Assembly (NCBI GenBank): GCA_040394475.1
Contig: JBEBSD010000032.1
Span: 1-64,000, forward strand
Reading direction: 5' to 3'
Source of the DNA: JBEBSD01 sp040394475
GTDB taxonomy: Bacteria; Bacteroidota; Bacteroidia; Cytophagales; Spirosomataceae
DNA: 64,000 nucleotides
Shown: positions 9,350 through 17,132 of the stretch, piece after piece
Position numbering within the stretch: the stretch's first letter is position 1
How the letters are laid out: each line of letters opens with the position of its first letter
The notes under the pieces: model-generated
The model's database searches: none
Seen by the model: the letters and a program-made list of their open reading frames with translations, nothing else
Told to the model about the DNA's origin: nothing
Translations under genes and position numbers: made by a program

Positions 9350-9966
9350 AGATTTTTGTTTTCACTTTTAGATTTCTGAATGTATTCGTAATAGCGTTTC
9401 TTTCCCTTCTCTGACAAGAGCCCGTGAATAAAGTGGGTAACCAGTTCCTCCTGGACCGTCAGGTATGAAAACTGGTCGGGAGGAAACGTCTCCGGGTCCA
9501 ATCCCTGTTCAAAATGTTTTACCCGGAGCAGCGCAAGGATCTCAATATCGATTTCCGCCCTGTAAAGTCCGCTGTTCACGCCTTCCTGCAGGTTAGACCG
9601 TATGAGGTTCAGCCGGTAGTCGTATTCATACTTCATGAGTTTACGCCAGGTTTCCGGGTAATATTTTTTCAGATCGGAAAGAAGCTTGTGGTCGAGCCTT
9701 GTCAGCTTTTCCTTGATCAGGTGAATGGAATTGACAAGCTCTTCTATGGGGTCGCGGGACACCTCCTGAAGGCATCTGACATCTTCACAGGAGTCGTTGA
9801 TAATTTCTTCAATAATGGCATTTACAATTTCATTTTTGTCTTGAAAATGGAGATAGATAGTTTTTTTGGATATCCCCAGCTCTTTGGCAATGTCGTCCAT
9901 CGTCACTGTTCGGATACCATACTTGTAAAACAAGGCCGCGGCTGCCTGCCTAATCCGTTCTTTCAT
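9346..9966 (-). CDS. TetR/AcrR family transcriptional regulator of the efflux operon
   Basis: A 206-residue regulator. The N-terminal helix-turn-helix is clear: IRQAAAALFYKYG then TMDDIAKELGISKKTIYLHF at about 20-41, the signature of TetR DNA-binding domains. The remaining 150 residues form the helical ligand-binding domain, which is too variable to predict an inducer. As first gene of the operon and translationally coupled to the channel gene, it most likely represses its own promoter until a pump substrate binds. A palindrome 40-67 bp upstream of its start is the natural operator candidate. Confidence 0.92.
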   Translation of the reverse strand: MKERIRQAAAALFYKYGIRTVTMDDIAKELGISKKTIYLHFQDKNEIVNAIIEEIINDSCEDVRCLQEVSRDPIEELVNSIHLIKEKLTRLDHKLLSDLKKYYPETWRKLMKYEYDYRLNLIRSNLQEGVNSGLYRAEIDIEILALLRVKHFEQGLDPETFPPDQFSYLTVQEELVTHFIHGLLSEKGKKRYYEYIQKSKSENKNL

Positions 9967-10005
9967 CTAACCTGCTGGAATTCGATATTGTTAAGCTAAC
10001 ACCCT

Positions 10006-10033
10006 GGAAACTATAAAAGGTTTCAAAGTTTCC
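10006..10033. promoter_or_regulatory. Candidate TetR operator upstream of the efflux operon
   Basis: GGAAACT at 10006-10012 faces AGTTTCC at 10027-10033 as an exact inverted repeat, and inside it GAAAC (10007-10011) also faces GTTTC (10019-10023). It lies 40 bp before the TetR start codon, the usual place for an autoregulatory TetR operator. The overall length (28 bp) is long for a single dimer site, so either the outer or the inner dyad may be the true site. Assignment is inferred from position. Confidence 0.45.
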
Positions 10034-10408
10034 GCCCTTTTTTTAAAATTTCTGATAAACACCCGATAGACAACAGACAAGCGGTCAATAGCTTAGATGA
10101 ACGGCGACTGCCGGCCGTAATGATTGTTCCGACCGGGTTTCCGCTACTTGTCCGGAAAACAAAAATCGCTTCTGCCGGTCTATTCCCCTTCTTTTTTACC
10201 GGATGCGTTATTTTTGAAAATCAGGGAATGAAATCCCCGGCTTTCTTGTTTGGATAAGAGAGCTTTTTTATTCAATTTCGTGCGCTTTTTTCAGGGATTT
10301 CCGCCGGTAGTGGTATGAGAAACAACTACTTGGCACAAGGACCGCGATTTTATAAGAAAAAGTGTCATTTAAAAACATCTGATTCATTCATAACCAATAC
10401 CATACATA
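10034..10408. other. Intergenic region between efflux operon and arginine decarboxylase
   Basis: About 375 bp between two divergent transcription units. There is no open frame with coding character on either strand. It must contain the decarboxylase promoter; A/T-rich runs at about 10261-10290 and 10345-10375 are plausible positions, but no good match to the Bacteroidota TTG / TAnnTTTG promoter was found. The 5' leader is long enough to hold a regulatory RNA element, which I could not recognise. Confidence 0.4.
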
Positions 10409-11902
10409 ATGAAAAGTTACATTGATCTGATTCAGCAATCCTTTGAATTTCCCACCATGGAATTCAACGTGGAAGATAACCATTTGCTGTTCAACAATGT
10501 TGCGTTAATGGATATTATCCGGGAGCACGGTACCCCTTTAAAACTCACCTACCTGCCCAAAATCGGAGAGCATATCGAAAACGCCCGGATGCTTTTCAGA
10601 AATGCTTTTAAACGCCATAATTACAAGGGGACTTATACCTATTGTTATTGTACCAAATCGTCTCATTTCAGTTTTGTACTGGAAGAGGCGCTGAAGCATC
10701 ATATTCATCTCGAAACGTCTTCTTCGTTCGACATCCCCATTATCAGGGAATTGTACCGGAGAGGGTATGTAAAAAAATCGACTTACATCCTGGCCAATGG
10801 TTTTAAGCGTCCTTTGTATACCCAATACCTGAGCGAGCTGATCAACGAGGGCTTCAACGCGATCCCTATCCTCGACAACCTGAAGGAAATCGAATCCTAC
10901 GAACAGCTGACCCACGCTGAAACGGTCAATTTCGGGATCCGTATTGCAACCGACGAGGAACCGAATTTTGCCTTCTATACCTCCCGGCTGGGTATCCGGT
11001 ATAATGATGTACAGCAGCTTTACAAGGAAAAGATACAGCCGAATCCCCGCTTTAAGCTGAAGATGCTTCACTTCTTTATCAATACCGGCATCAAGGACAG
11101 TGCTTACTACTGGAGTGAACTCACACGCTTTATGTTCAAATACTGCGAAATGCAGAAAATCTGTCCCGATCTGGACTCCATTGATATTGGCGGCGGGCTG
11201 CCTATCCAGACTTCCCTGACCTCCAATTACGATTACCAGCAGATGATTGATGAGATCATCGAAAATATTCAGTGGATCTGTAACAAGAACAACGTCCCGG
11301 TACCGCATATTTTCACCGAGTTCGGGAGTTATACGGTGGGTGAAAGCGGTGCGGTTATCTATAAAGTGATTGATAAAAAGCTGCAGAATGACAAGGAGCT
11401 TTGGTACATGATCGATGGTTCCTTTATTACCCATCTGCCCGATTCATGGGGAATGAACCAAAAATACATTATGCTGCCTATCAACAACTGGCATAATCCT
11501 TATCAAAAGGTAAACCTGGGCGGACTGACCTGTGACTCACAGGATTTCTACAATACTGAAATGCACAGTGCGGATCTGTACCTTCCGATTTTCACCGAAG
11601 AAGAGACGCAGTATGTCGGCTTCTTCCATACCGGCGCCTATCAGGAGTCACTGGGCGGCTACGGCGGGATCCAGCATTGCCTGATTCCTGCTCCCAAGCA
11701 CGTCCTGGTCGACCGGGATGCAGAAGGCAACGTCATCACCAAAGTATTTGCCGAAGCGCAGGACAGTGAATCAATGCTGCGGGTGCTGGGTTTCCGTGAC
11801 GACTCCTATGTAAACGGCGAGTCTCCGTCATCGGAGCCCGAAGCGGAGATAGTGGAAGAAATGGTAGTTCCTGTCCTGGCAAAAAGTAATGGAAAAAAGT
11901 AA
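10409..11902 (+). CDS. speA: PLP-dependent arginine decarboxylase (Bacteroidota type)
   Basis: A 497-residue fold-type III PLP decarboxylase of the Orn/DAP/Arg family, predicted to convert arginine to agmatine for polyamine synthesis in the cytosol. YTYCYCTKSSHFSFVLEEAL at about 73-92 holds the PLP-binding lysine (in CTKSSH). DSIDIGGGLPIQTS near 255-268 is the glycine-rich phosphate-binding loop, and GGLTCDSQDFYN near 370-381 carries the substrate-interacting Cys-Asp pair. It is shorter than E. coli SpeA but matches the shorter Bacteroidota proteins usually annotated as arginine decarboxylase. The last 30 residues are acidic and non-conserved. Substrate assignment rests on family knowledge; another basic amino acid is possible. 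Confidence 0.82.
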   Translation: MKSYIDLIQQSFEFPTMEFNVEDNHLLFNNVALMDIIREHGTPLKLTYLPKIGEHIENARMLFRNAFKRHNYKGTYTYCYCTKSSHFSFVLEEALKHHIHLETSSSFDIPIIRELYRRGYVKKSTYILANGFKRPLYTQYLSELINEGFNAIPILDNLKEIESYEQLTHAETVNFGIRIATDEEPNFAFYTSRLGIRYNDVQQLYKEKIQPNPRFKLKMLHFFINTGIKDSAYYWSELTRFMFKYCEMQKICPDLDSIDIGGGLPIQTSLTSNYDYQQMIDEIIENIQWICNKNNVPVPHIFTEFGSYTVGESGAVIYKVIDKKLQNDKELWYMIDGSFITHLPDSWGMNQKYIMLPINNWHNPYQKVNLGGLTCDSQDFYNTEMHSADLYLPIFTEEETQYVGFFHTGAYQESLGGYGGIQHCLIPAPKHVLVDRDAEGNVITKVFAEAQDSESMLRVLGFRDDSYVNGESPSSEPEAEIVEEMVVPVLAKSNGKK

Positions 11903-11959
11903 GTTATTCAGAAATAATACGTTACTTAGACAATCATTCATCAATTCCTTACGCATTCA

Positions 11960-12082
11960 ATGAAAAAGGCCCTGATATTTTGTGCGGTTTTTGGTTTACT
12001 TGCTATGAGTTCCTGCTCCCGTAAGACATGTCCTGCTTACGGCAAGGTTCAGCTTACCCCGGCTGCTGTTCTGCCGGCTTAA
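11960..12082 (+). CDS. 40-residue small lipoprotein, function unknown
   Basis: The reading frame from ATG at 11960 encodes MKKALIFCAVFGLLAMSSCS followed by about 20 residues (RKTCPAYGKVQLTPAAVLPA). It has a textbook lipoprotein signal: two lysines, a hydrophobic core and the lipobox MSSC, leaving a mature peptide of about 22 residues with one further Cys. Very small lipoproteins of this form occur in Cytophagales genomes, but I know of no function. It follows the decarboxylase by 57 bp on the same strand, and its last 29 bp overlap the 3' end of the convergent HAD phosphatase gene. Confidence 0.62.
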   Translation: MKKALIFCAVFGLLAMSSCSRKTCPAYGKVQLTPAAVLPA

Positions 12083-12596
12083 GGTCTTCCCCCAGGATAC
12101 GCGCTGTCGCCTCCGGAAAACTTGTTTCACGAAAATCCGCTCCCGTCGGCGCATCTTTCTTACTTAGCAGAATTGTGCGGACGCCGGCGTTTTTACCCGC
12201 TTTCACATCGCTTTCCCGGTCCCCTATCATCCAGGACAGCTCCTTTCTGATCCCATATTTTGCGATGGCCTTTTCAAGCAACAGCGACCCCGGCTTTCGG
12301 CTGAGTGACCGGGAGCTGTACTCCGGATGATGCGGCGCAAAGTACAGATCATCCAGCAGGTTTCCGTAGGCTTCCTGCATCCGCTGGTGCACGCTGAGGA
12401 CATCGGCTGCATGGTAGGCTCCTTTGGCAATTCCCGCCTGGTTGGTAATGACGATCAGCAAATACCCTTCCTGTTTCAACTGTTTTAACCCCTCGGCTAC
12501 CCCTTCCGGGAATTCCAGCAGGTCCGGATTCCACAAATACCCTTCCAGATCCTGGTTAAGAACCCCGTCCCTGTCTAAGAAAACACACTTATTCAC
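12054..12596 (-). CDS. HAD-IIIA phosphatase, GmhB-like, lacking the zinc-site cysteines
   Basis: A 180-residue HAD-superfamily phosphatase of the D-glycero-manno-heptose-1,7-bisphosphate 7-phosphatase / histidinol-phosphatase group. The nucleophile motif FLDRDGVLN gives Asp8 and Asp10; motif II is ITNQAGIAKG (50-59), the conserved RKPG is at 100-103 and the acidic motif IGDRESD at 124-130. In GmhB a structural zinc is held by three Cys and one His around a CPHHP...C.CRKP loop. Here the loop reads FAPHHPEYSSRSLSRKPG: the His remains but all three cysteines are Ala87, Ser97 and Ser99. The enzyme may be zinc-free with an altered substrate. No other heptose genes are nearby. Confidence 0.82.
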   Translation of the reverse strand: MNKCVFLDRDGVLNQDLEGYLWNPDLLEFPEGVAEGLKQLKQEGYLLIVITNQAGIAKGAYHAADVLSVHQRMQEAYGNLLDDLYFAPHHPEYSSRSLSRKPGSLLLEKAIAKYGIRKELSWMIGDRESDVKAGKNAGVRTILLSKKDAPTGADFRETSFPEATARILGEDLKPAEQQPG

Positions 12597-12623
12597 CTTT
12601 CGTTTATTAATTGTTAGTTACCC

Positions 12624-12647
12624 CTGGTCTGTGTCCCCACAGACCAG
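12624..12647. other. Perfect 10-bp stem-loop with tetraloop upstream of the HAD gene
   Basis: CTGGTCTGTG at 12624-12633 pairs exactly with CACAGACCAG at 12638-12647 around the loop TCCC, and TTTT follows on the plus strand. It lies 28 bp upstream of the minus-strand HAD start, so it would sit in that gene's leader; on the plus strand it looks like a terminator but no gene precedes it. Confidence 0.6.
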
Positions 12648-12698
12648 TTTTGACACCAAGCCAGGAACGCGTCGCCGTAACAGGATGTGGACTGTGAA

Positions 12699-12788
12699 GA
12701 CACAGTCCACGGTATTGACACAGTCCACGGCATTGACACAGTCCACGGCATTGACACTGTCCACGGCATTGACACTGTCCGCAGTATT
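12699..12788. repeat. Five tandem 18-bp repeats
   Basis: Five contiguous units of 18 bp with consensus GACACAGTCCACGGCATT start at 12699, 12717, 12735, 12753 and 12771. Units 2 and 3 are identical; units 4 and 5 change CACAG to CACTG, and the fifth is the most diverged. Because 18 is a multiple of three, the array is open in two plus-strand frames, but the products are monotonous and lack any start context, so I treat it as noncoding. It lies in the 413-bp gap between the HAD gene and the divergent amidotransferase gene. A repeated protein-binding site or simple slippage array are the options. Confidence 0.85.
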
Positions 12789-13009
12789 AACACGTTCTCC
12801 GCTCCCTTCTTACCAACTTACCACGATTTAATACGAATATTCAAACAAAGCCTCCTTATTAACAAATCATTAACTGCATTCTTCGTAAATTTGTTTCCGG
12901 TTAACGAACTAACCAGCGGCATAACAAGTTGTCAAAGTATTCGTTAACCAAACATAACGTTAATCAACACGTTGGTCAAACAGGTTTCTGAAATAGCAAA
13001 TCTATTACC

Positions 13010-14902
13010 ATGAGTGATGCTATCAAGCATGAATGCGGAATTGCACTGATCCGCTTGCGAAAACCTTATCAATACTATATTGATAAGTACCAAAGCCCAC
13101 TGTACGCTGCCCATAAGCTGTCGGGCATGATGGATAAGCAGATCAACCGGGGGCAGGACGGCGCCGGGGTCGCCAACATCAAACTGGAAGTCCCTCCCGG
13201 CAAACGCTACATCAGCCGTTACCGTTCAGTGGCCACACAACCGGTAGCTGAAATTTTCAAGAAAATCCACAAGAAATTCCGGAAATCCCTCAAAGGCAAC
13301 CGTAACCGGGTCTATGACGGCAAATGGCTGCAGGAAAATGTGGCTTTCACAGGAGAGTTATGGCTGGGGCATCTCCGTTACGGCACCCATGGGGCCAACG
13401 AGATCGAAAACTGTCACCCGATGCTGCGTCAAAGCAACTGGCGGAGCCGGAACCTGGTGATGGCCGGTAATTTCAACATGACCAATGTGGACCAGTTGTT
13501 CCAGAAGCTTGTATCCCTTGGCCAGCATCCGAAAGATACCGTCGATACGGTGACAGTGATGGAGAAGATCGGCCATTTCCTGGATGAAGAAAATCAACGG
13601 GTTTTCGACCGCTTTAAAGGTATTTTTGAAAACCCTACAATTTCCGATGTCATTGAAGACAACATCGATATTCAACGGGTTCTGCATCGTTCCTGCCGCG
13701 ATTTCGACGGCGGCTACGCCATGGCGGGTTTACTGGGCCACGGCGCTGCTTTTGTCATCCGCGACCCGTCGGGGATCCGGCCGGCCTTTTTCTATGCCGA
13801 CGAAGAAGTAGTGGTAGTGGCTTCTGAAAAGCAGGCTATCAAAGCGGCCTTTAATGTGGAGTTTAACGACATCCGCGAATTAACGCCCGGCGCGGCGCTG
13901 ATCATTGATAAAGACGGTGAATACAACGAGGTACCCATTCTGCCGCAGCAGGAGAAACGGTCCTGTTCGTTTGAACGGATCTATTTTTCCCGTGCGACGG
14001 ATCCTGATATTTACAACGAACGGAAAGAGCTGGGAAAACTGTTGGTTCCGCAGGTATTGAAAGAGATCAATTACGATCTGGAAAACACCATCTTCTCTTT
14101 TATCCCCAATACTGCCGAGACCGCCTATTTTGGCCTGATCGAAGGATTGGAAGAATACCTCTCCCAGAACAGGAAGCGCGCCATCATGGAAGGAATCCTG
14201 TTTGAAGAGGAACTGGACAAGATTCTTTCCTTCCGTCCCCGGCTGGAAAAGCTGGTCAGCAAAGACGTAAAATCACGCACTTTTATCACAGCGGATGAAT
14301 TTCGGGACGATATGGTATCCAGCGTCTATGACACCACTTATGAAGTGGTTCGCAAAGGCATTGATACCGTCGTCGTCATCGACGATTCGATTGTCAGGGG
14401 GACCACCCTCGAAAAACGCATCCTGAAAATGCTGGACCGGCTGGGTCCCAAGAAAATTGTGATTGTTTCTTCTGCCCCACAGATACGTTTCCCTGATTGT
14501 TATGGCATTGATATGTCGAAGATGCGGGACTTTGTGGCGTTCAGGGCAACGCTGAAGCTGCTGGAAGAGAATGAAATGAACTACCTCAACGAGGAACTCT
14601 ACACCCAATGTGTGGCTGCACTGGCTTCGCAGAATGCCAGTAACATCAATTTCGTAAAAGCATTGTACGAACCTTTTACCTACGAGGAGATCTCCCGGAA
14701 AATTGCCGAGATTGTACGACCTGACGATCTGAACGCCGAACTTTCAGTGATTTACCAGACTGTCGATAACCTGCATAAGGCTTGTCCGGGGCATACCGGG
14801 GACTGGTATTTTACAGGAGACTATCCCACCCAGGGCGGTAACCGTACTGTCAATAAAGCCTACGTCAACTTTTATGAAGGGAAGAAGGTCAGGGCGTATT
14901 AA
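13010..14902 (+). CDS. PurF-like amidophosphoribosyltransferase, 630-residue Bacteroidota form
   Basis: A 630-residue two-domain protein: an N-terminal class II (Ntn) glutamine amidotransferase domain and a C-terminal phosphoribosyltransferase domain. PurF makes 5-phosphoribosylamine from PRPP and glutamine, the first step of purine synthesis. The N-terminus MSDAIKHECGIALI puts the nucleophile candidate at Cys9, so removal of eight residues would be needed for an N-terminal Cys. GELWLGHLRYGTHG and GGYAMAGLLGHGAAF mark the glutaminase domain; VVVIDDSIVRGTT at about 454-466 is the PRPP loop. Standard PurF is about 470-510 residues. Bacteroidota often carry both a standard PurF and this long paralogue, so this may be a second, specialised enzyme. 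An 18-bp repeat array lies upstream. Confidence 0.78.
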   Translation: MSDAIKHECGIALIRLRKPYQYYIDKYQSPLYAAHKLSGMMDKQINRGQDGAGVANIKLEVPPGKRYISRYRSVATQPVAEIFKKIHKKFRKSLKGNRNRVYDGKWLQENVAFTGELWLGHLRYGTHGANEIENCHPMLRQSNWRSRNLVMAGNFNMTNVDQLFQKLVSLGQHPKDTVDTVTVMEKIGHFLDEENQRVFDRFKGIFENPTISDVIEDNIDIQRVLHRSCRDFDGGYAMAGLLGHGAAFVIRDPSGIRPAFFYADEEVVVVASEKQAIKAAFNVEFNDIRELTPGAALIIDKDGEYNEVPILPQQEKRSCSFERIYFSRATDPDIYNERKELGKLLVPQVLKEINYDLENTIFSFIPNTAETAYFGLIEGLEEYLSQNRKRAIMEGILFEEELDKILSFRPRLEKLVSKDVKSRTFITADEFRDDMVSSVYDTTYEVVRKGIDTVVVIDDSIVRGTTLEKRILKMLDRLGPKKIVIVSSAPQIRFPDCYGIDMSKMRDFVAFRATLKLLEENEMNYLNEELYTQCVAALASQNASNINFVKALYEPFTYEEISRKIAEIVRPDDLNAELSVIYQTVDNLHKACPGHTGDWYFTGDYPTQGGNRTVNKAYVNFYEGKKVRAY

Positions 14903-14914
14903 TGCGCTGACCTT
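14885..14914 (+). other. Stem-loop across the amidotransferase stop codon
   Basis: AAGGTCAG at 14885-14892 pairs with CTGACCTT at 14907-14914, enclosing the TAA stop; a few inner pairs are also possible. It lies just before the next start codon at 14927, so it may act as an attenuator or processing point between the two genes. No T-run follows immediately. Confidence 0.35.
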
Positions 14915-14926
14915 TCCCTGTTACGT

Positions 14927-15280
14927 ATGTCTGCCCGTCAGCAACCTATTTATGAAGTAAGAATAGACCATTTACTCGAGACGATTCCCGGTCTGGGCAG
15001 AGTTCCGGAACTGACCTATTTCACGAATCTCAAAAAAACGATCGATACCCTGCGGATTGTACTGGAGGCAAACGGCTGGCCTGTAACGATCAACTACTCT
15101 GCCGTGTACCGTCATTTGCAGTTAAAAAACAGTTACTCCTCTGTTTTCGTCCTGGAGCATGTGCGTTATTTTCGTCTCACCATCACCAAACGGATCATCA
15201 ATCCGCATCTGACCAGCCTGGGCATAGAAGAAATGCCCCGTCCGAGACGAGGCATTTCCGGCAGTATGTTAACGGATTAA
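14927..15280 (+). CDS. Small protein of unknown function, C-terminus encoded within a repeat
   Basis: A 117-residue basic protein with no signal peptide or membrane segment. It opens MSARQQPIYEVRIDHLLETI and looks mostly helical with a central hydrophobic stretch (YSSVFVLEHVRYFRLTITKR). I do not recognise a family. It begins 24 bp after the amidotransferase stop on the same strand, so cotranscription is likely. The last 17 codons (EEMPRPRRGISGSMLTD) are encoded by a palindromic element with a close second copy 261 bp downstream, so insertion of that element may have supplied the present stop and an aberrant C-terminus. Coding status is supported by length and position only. Confidence 0.5.
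   Translation: MSARQQPIYEVRIDHLLETIPGLGRVPELTYFTNLKKTIDTLRIVLEANGWPVTINYSAVYRHLQLKNSYSSVFVLEHVRYFRLTITKRIINPHLTSLGIEEMPRPRRGISGSMLTD
15230..15258. repeat. Palindromic repeat, copy 1 (inside the end of the 117-codon gene)
   Basis: GAAATGCCCCGT (15230-15241) pairs with ACGAGGCATTTC (15247-15258) apart from one mismatch. Similarity to copy 2 extends past the hairpin to a TAACGGATTAA-like end near 15280. Confidence 0.7.
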
Positions 15281-15490
15281 ATGAACATCACCGGCGGCAG
15301 GCCTGTCGTGCCATAGTACCGGGAAAAATCAAAAGTTGCCGAATCACCGTAAAGCTGTTAAAAGCGCATTTTTATGCCTTTCAACACTGAACTTACTAAC
15401 GCAAAAAAGTAGCTTTTGTCTATAAAATCTCCTGTTTATCGCTATTTTGATATCGGGTAGCCAAAATTGCGGACCGGTTTGCACCTACAA

Positions 15491-15519
15491 GAAATGCCTC
15501 GTCCGGGACGAGGCATTTC
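15491..15519. repeat. Palindromic repeat, copy 2 (downstream of the permease gene)
   Basis: GAAATGCCTCGTC (15491-15503) pairs perfectly with GACGAGGCATTTC (15507-15519) around a three-base loop. It is followed by a TGACGGATAA-like tail matching copy 1. It lies 37 bp beyond the stop of the minus-strand permease, so it may also serve as that gene's terminator, though no strong T-run follows on that strand. The rest of the 275-bp gap (15281-15555) shows no gene. Confidence 0.75.
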
Positions 15520-15555
15520 CAAAAATCTGCTGACGGATAACCGGCGAACAGTCTT

Positions 15556-17007
15556 TTATTTGTCGTTTATCTTACTATGTCTTTTTCCGTAGACAAAATA
15601 AACTACCAGGCCGATTGCCAGCCATATTGCCAGCCGGACCCAGCTTTCATTCGGTAATGAATACATCAGGTAGATACAGATCAGAACCCCCATTATCGGC
15701 ACAAAAGGTACCCATGGTGTCTTAAAGCCGCGCGGCTGTTCAGGCATCCGTACACGCATGATCCACACCCCTATGCAGACCAGGCAAAAAGCGAAGAGGG
15801 TTCCGATGCTCACCATATGCCCCAGGTCGCTTACCGGCACAAAACCCGCGAAAATACTGACGAAGAGCATAAAAAACACATTGGTCTTCCAGGGAGTCCG
15901 GAACTTCTTATGGACATCACTAAAAAACGATGGCAGCAGCCCGTCCCGGCTCATCGAATAAAACACCCGGCTCTGCCCCAGCAGCATGACGAGCATTACA
16001 GAGGTATAACCTGCCAGGATCGCTATAATCAGACCATCCTGCAAGAAATCATAGCCCGTCACTGCGAAGGCAGTAGCCGCCGGTTTGGCATCGCCTGCAA
16101 ACTCGGTATAATTGACCAACCCCGTCATTACATGCGCAAACAGCACATAGAGGATGGTACACACCACCAATGATCCCAGGATTCCTTTCGGCATATCCCG
16201 TTGCGGATTCTTGGCCTCCTGGGCGGCAGTCGAAACGGCGTCAAATCCAATGAAAGCAAAAAAGACGACCGCGGCGCCGGTGGCAATCCCCGACCATCCG
16301 AAATGCATGTAATTGCCTGTGTTCTCAGGAATATAGGGCACGTAATTGGTGGGGTCGATATAGCTCCAGCCGAGTATAATGAAGAGGATGACGACCGCCA
16401 CTTTCAAAATAACCAGCATGTTGTTCATAAAAGAAGAACTGGCCGTTCCCCGGATCAGTACCAGAGAAAGGATCCATACGATCAAAATCGCCGGCAAATT
16501 AATAATTCCCCCCTCCAGTAATTCACCATTGCTTAGGCGCATCGTTTCAAAAGGCGAACATACCAGCTCCGCAGGAAAATGAATATTGTACTTATCGAGC
16601 AGTTCGAGCAGGTACCGCGACCAGCTTACCGCTACGGTAGCGGCGCCCAGGGCATATTCCAGGACAAGGTCCCACCCGATGATCCAGGCGACGAATTCTC
16701 CCATGGTCGCATACGAATAGGTATACGCACTGCCGGCTACCGGAATCATCGAGGCAAATTCCGCATAGCAGAGCCCCGCAAAAGCACAGCCGACTGCGGC
16801 AAGCACGAATGAAATGGTCACTGCCGGGCCTGCGTGTTCTGCGGCGGCGATTCCTGTTAATGAAAAAAGTCCGGCGCCAATAATAGCGCCTATGCCCAGC
16901 GCTACCAGACTATTGGCGCCGAGCGTACGTCTTAACTGATTCCCTTCTCCGGATGATTCGTATAAAAGCTTCGCGATCGGCTTTTTCGCCCAAAATTGAT
17001 TTGCCAT
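15556..17007 (-). CDS. APC superfamily amino acid permease
   Basis: A 483-residue inner-membrane permease with about twelve transmembrane segments. The first helix region LVALGIGAIIGAGLFSLTGI holds the unwound Gly-rich substrate motif of APC transporters, followed by GPAVTISFVLAAVGCAFAGL, and GFDAVSTAAQEAKNPQRDMP is the conserved loop after helix 6. The pattern fits the cationic amino acid transporter/YfnA branch of Bacteroidota and Bacillota. Substrate cannot be read from sequence; a basic or branched amino acid is the usual assumption. It is monocistronic, between a palindromic repeat and the SecDF terminator. Confidence 0.9.
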   Translation of the reverse strand: MANQFWAKKPIAKLLYESSGEGNQLRRTLGANSLVALGIGAIIGAGLFSLTGIAAAEHAGPAVTISFVLAAVGCAFAGLCYAEFASMIPVAGSAYTYSYATMGEFVAWIIGWDLVLEYALGAATVAVSWSRYLLELLDKYNIHFPAELVCSPFETMRLSNGELLEGGIINLPAILIVWILSLVLIRGTASSSFMNNMLVILKVAVVILFIILGWSYIDPTNYVPYIPENTGNYMHFGWSGIATGAAVVFFAFIGFDAVSTAAQEAKNPQRDMPKGILGSLVVCTILYVLFAHVMTGLVNYTEFAGDAKPAATAFAVTGYDFLQDGLIIAILAGYTSVMLVMLLGQSRVFYSMSRDGLLPSFFSDVHKKFRTPWKTNVFFMLFVSIFAGFVPVSDLGHMVSIGTLFAFCLVCIGVWIMRVRMPEQPRGFKTPWVPFVPIMGVLICIYLMYSLPNESWVRLAIWLAIGLVVYFVYGKRHSKINDK

Positions 17008-17086
17008 ACGTATTAATAAAGGTAGTTCACAGAATTCGGGTTAAAACTACTGTATTTTATTTTGCATACAAGCCATGTCACAAAAT

Positions 17087-17123
17087 AAAAATGGGGAAAG
17101 TCGCGAAACCCTCCCCAATTTTT
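17087..17123 (-). terminator. Rho-independent terminator of secDF
   Basis: On the minus strand a stem with GGGGA/TCCCC core (17093-17097 with 17112-17116), extended by flanking A/T pairs, is followed by a run of T residues. It lies 10-47 bp past the SecDF stop codon. Confidence 0.75.
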
Positions 17124-17132
17124 ACGCAGCCG

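Noticed and set aside
12699..12788. CRISPR array or iteron-type replication origin
   Set aside because: The 18-bp units have no spacers, and no replication initiation gene or A/T-rich unwinding element is adjacent.
12424..12831. Plus-strand frame containing repeated TQSTAL units
   Set aside because: It is the translation of the 18-bp array plus the antisense of the HAD gene, with no start context or domain.
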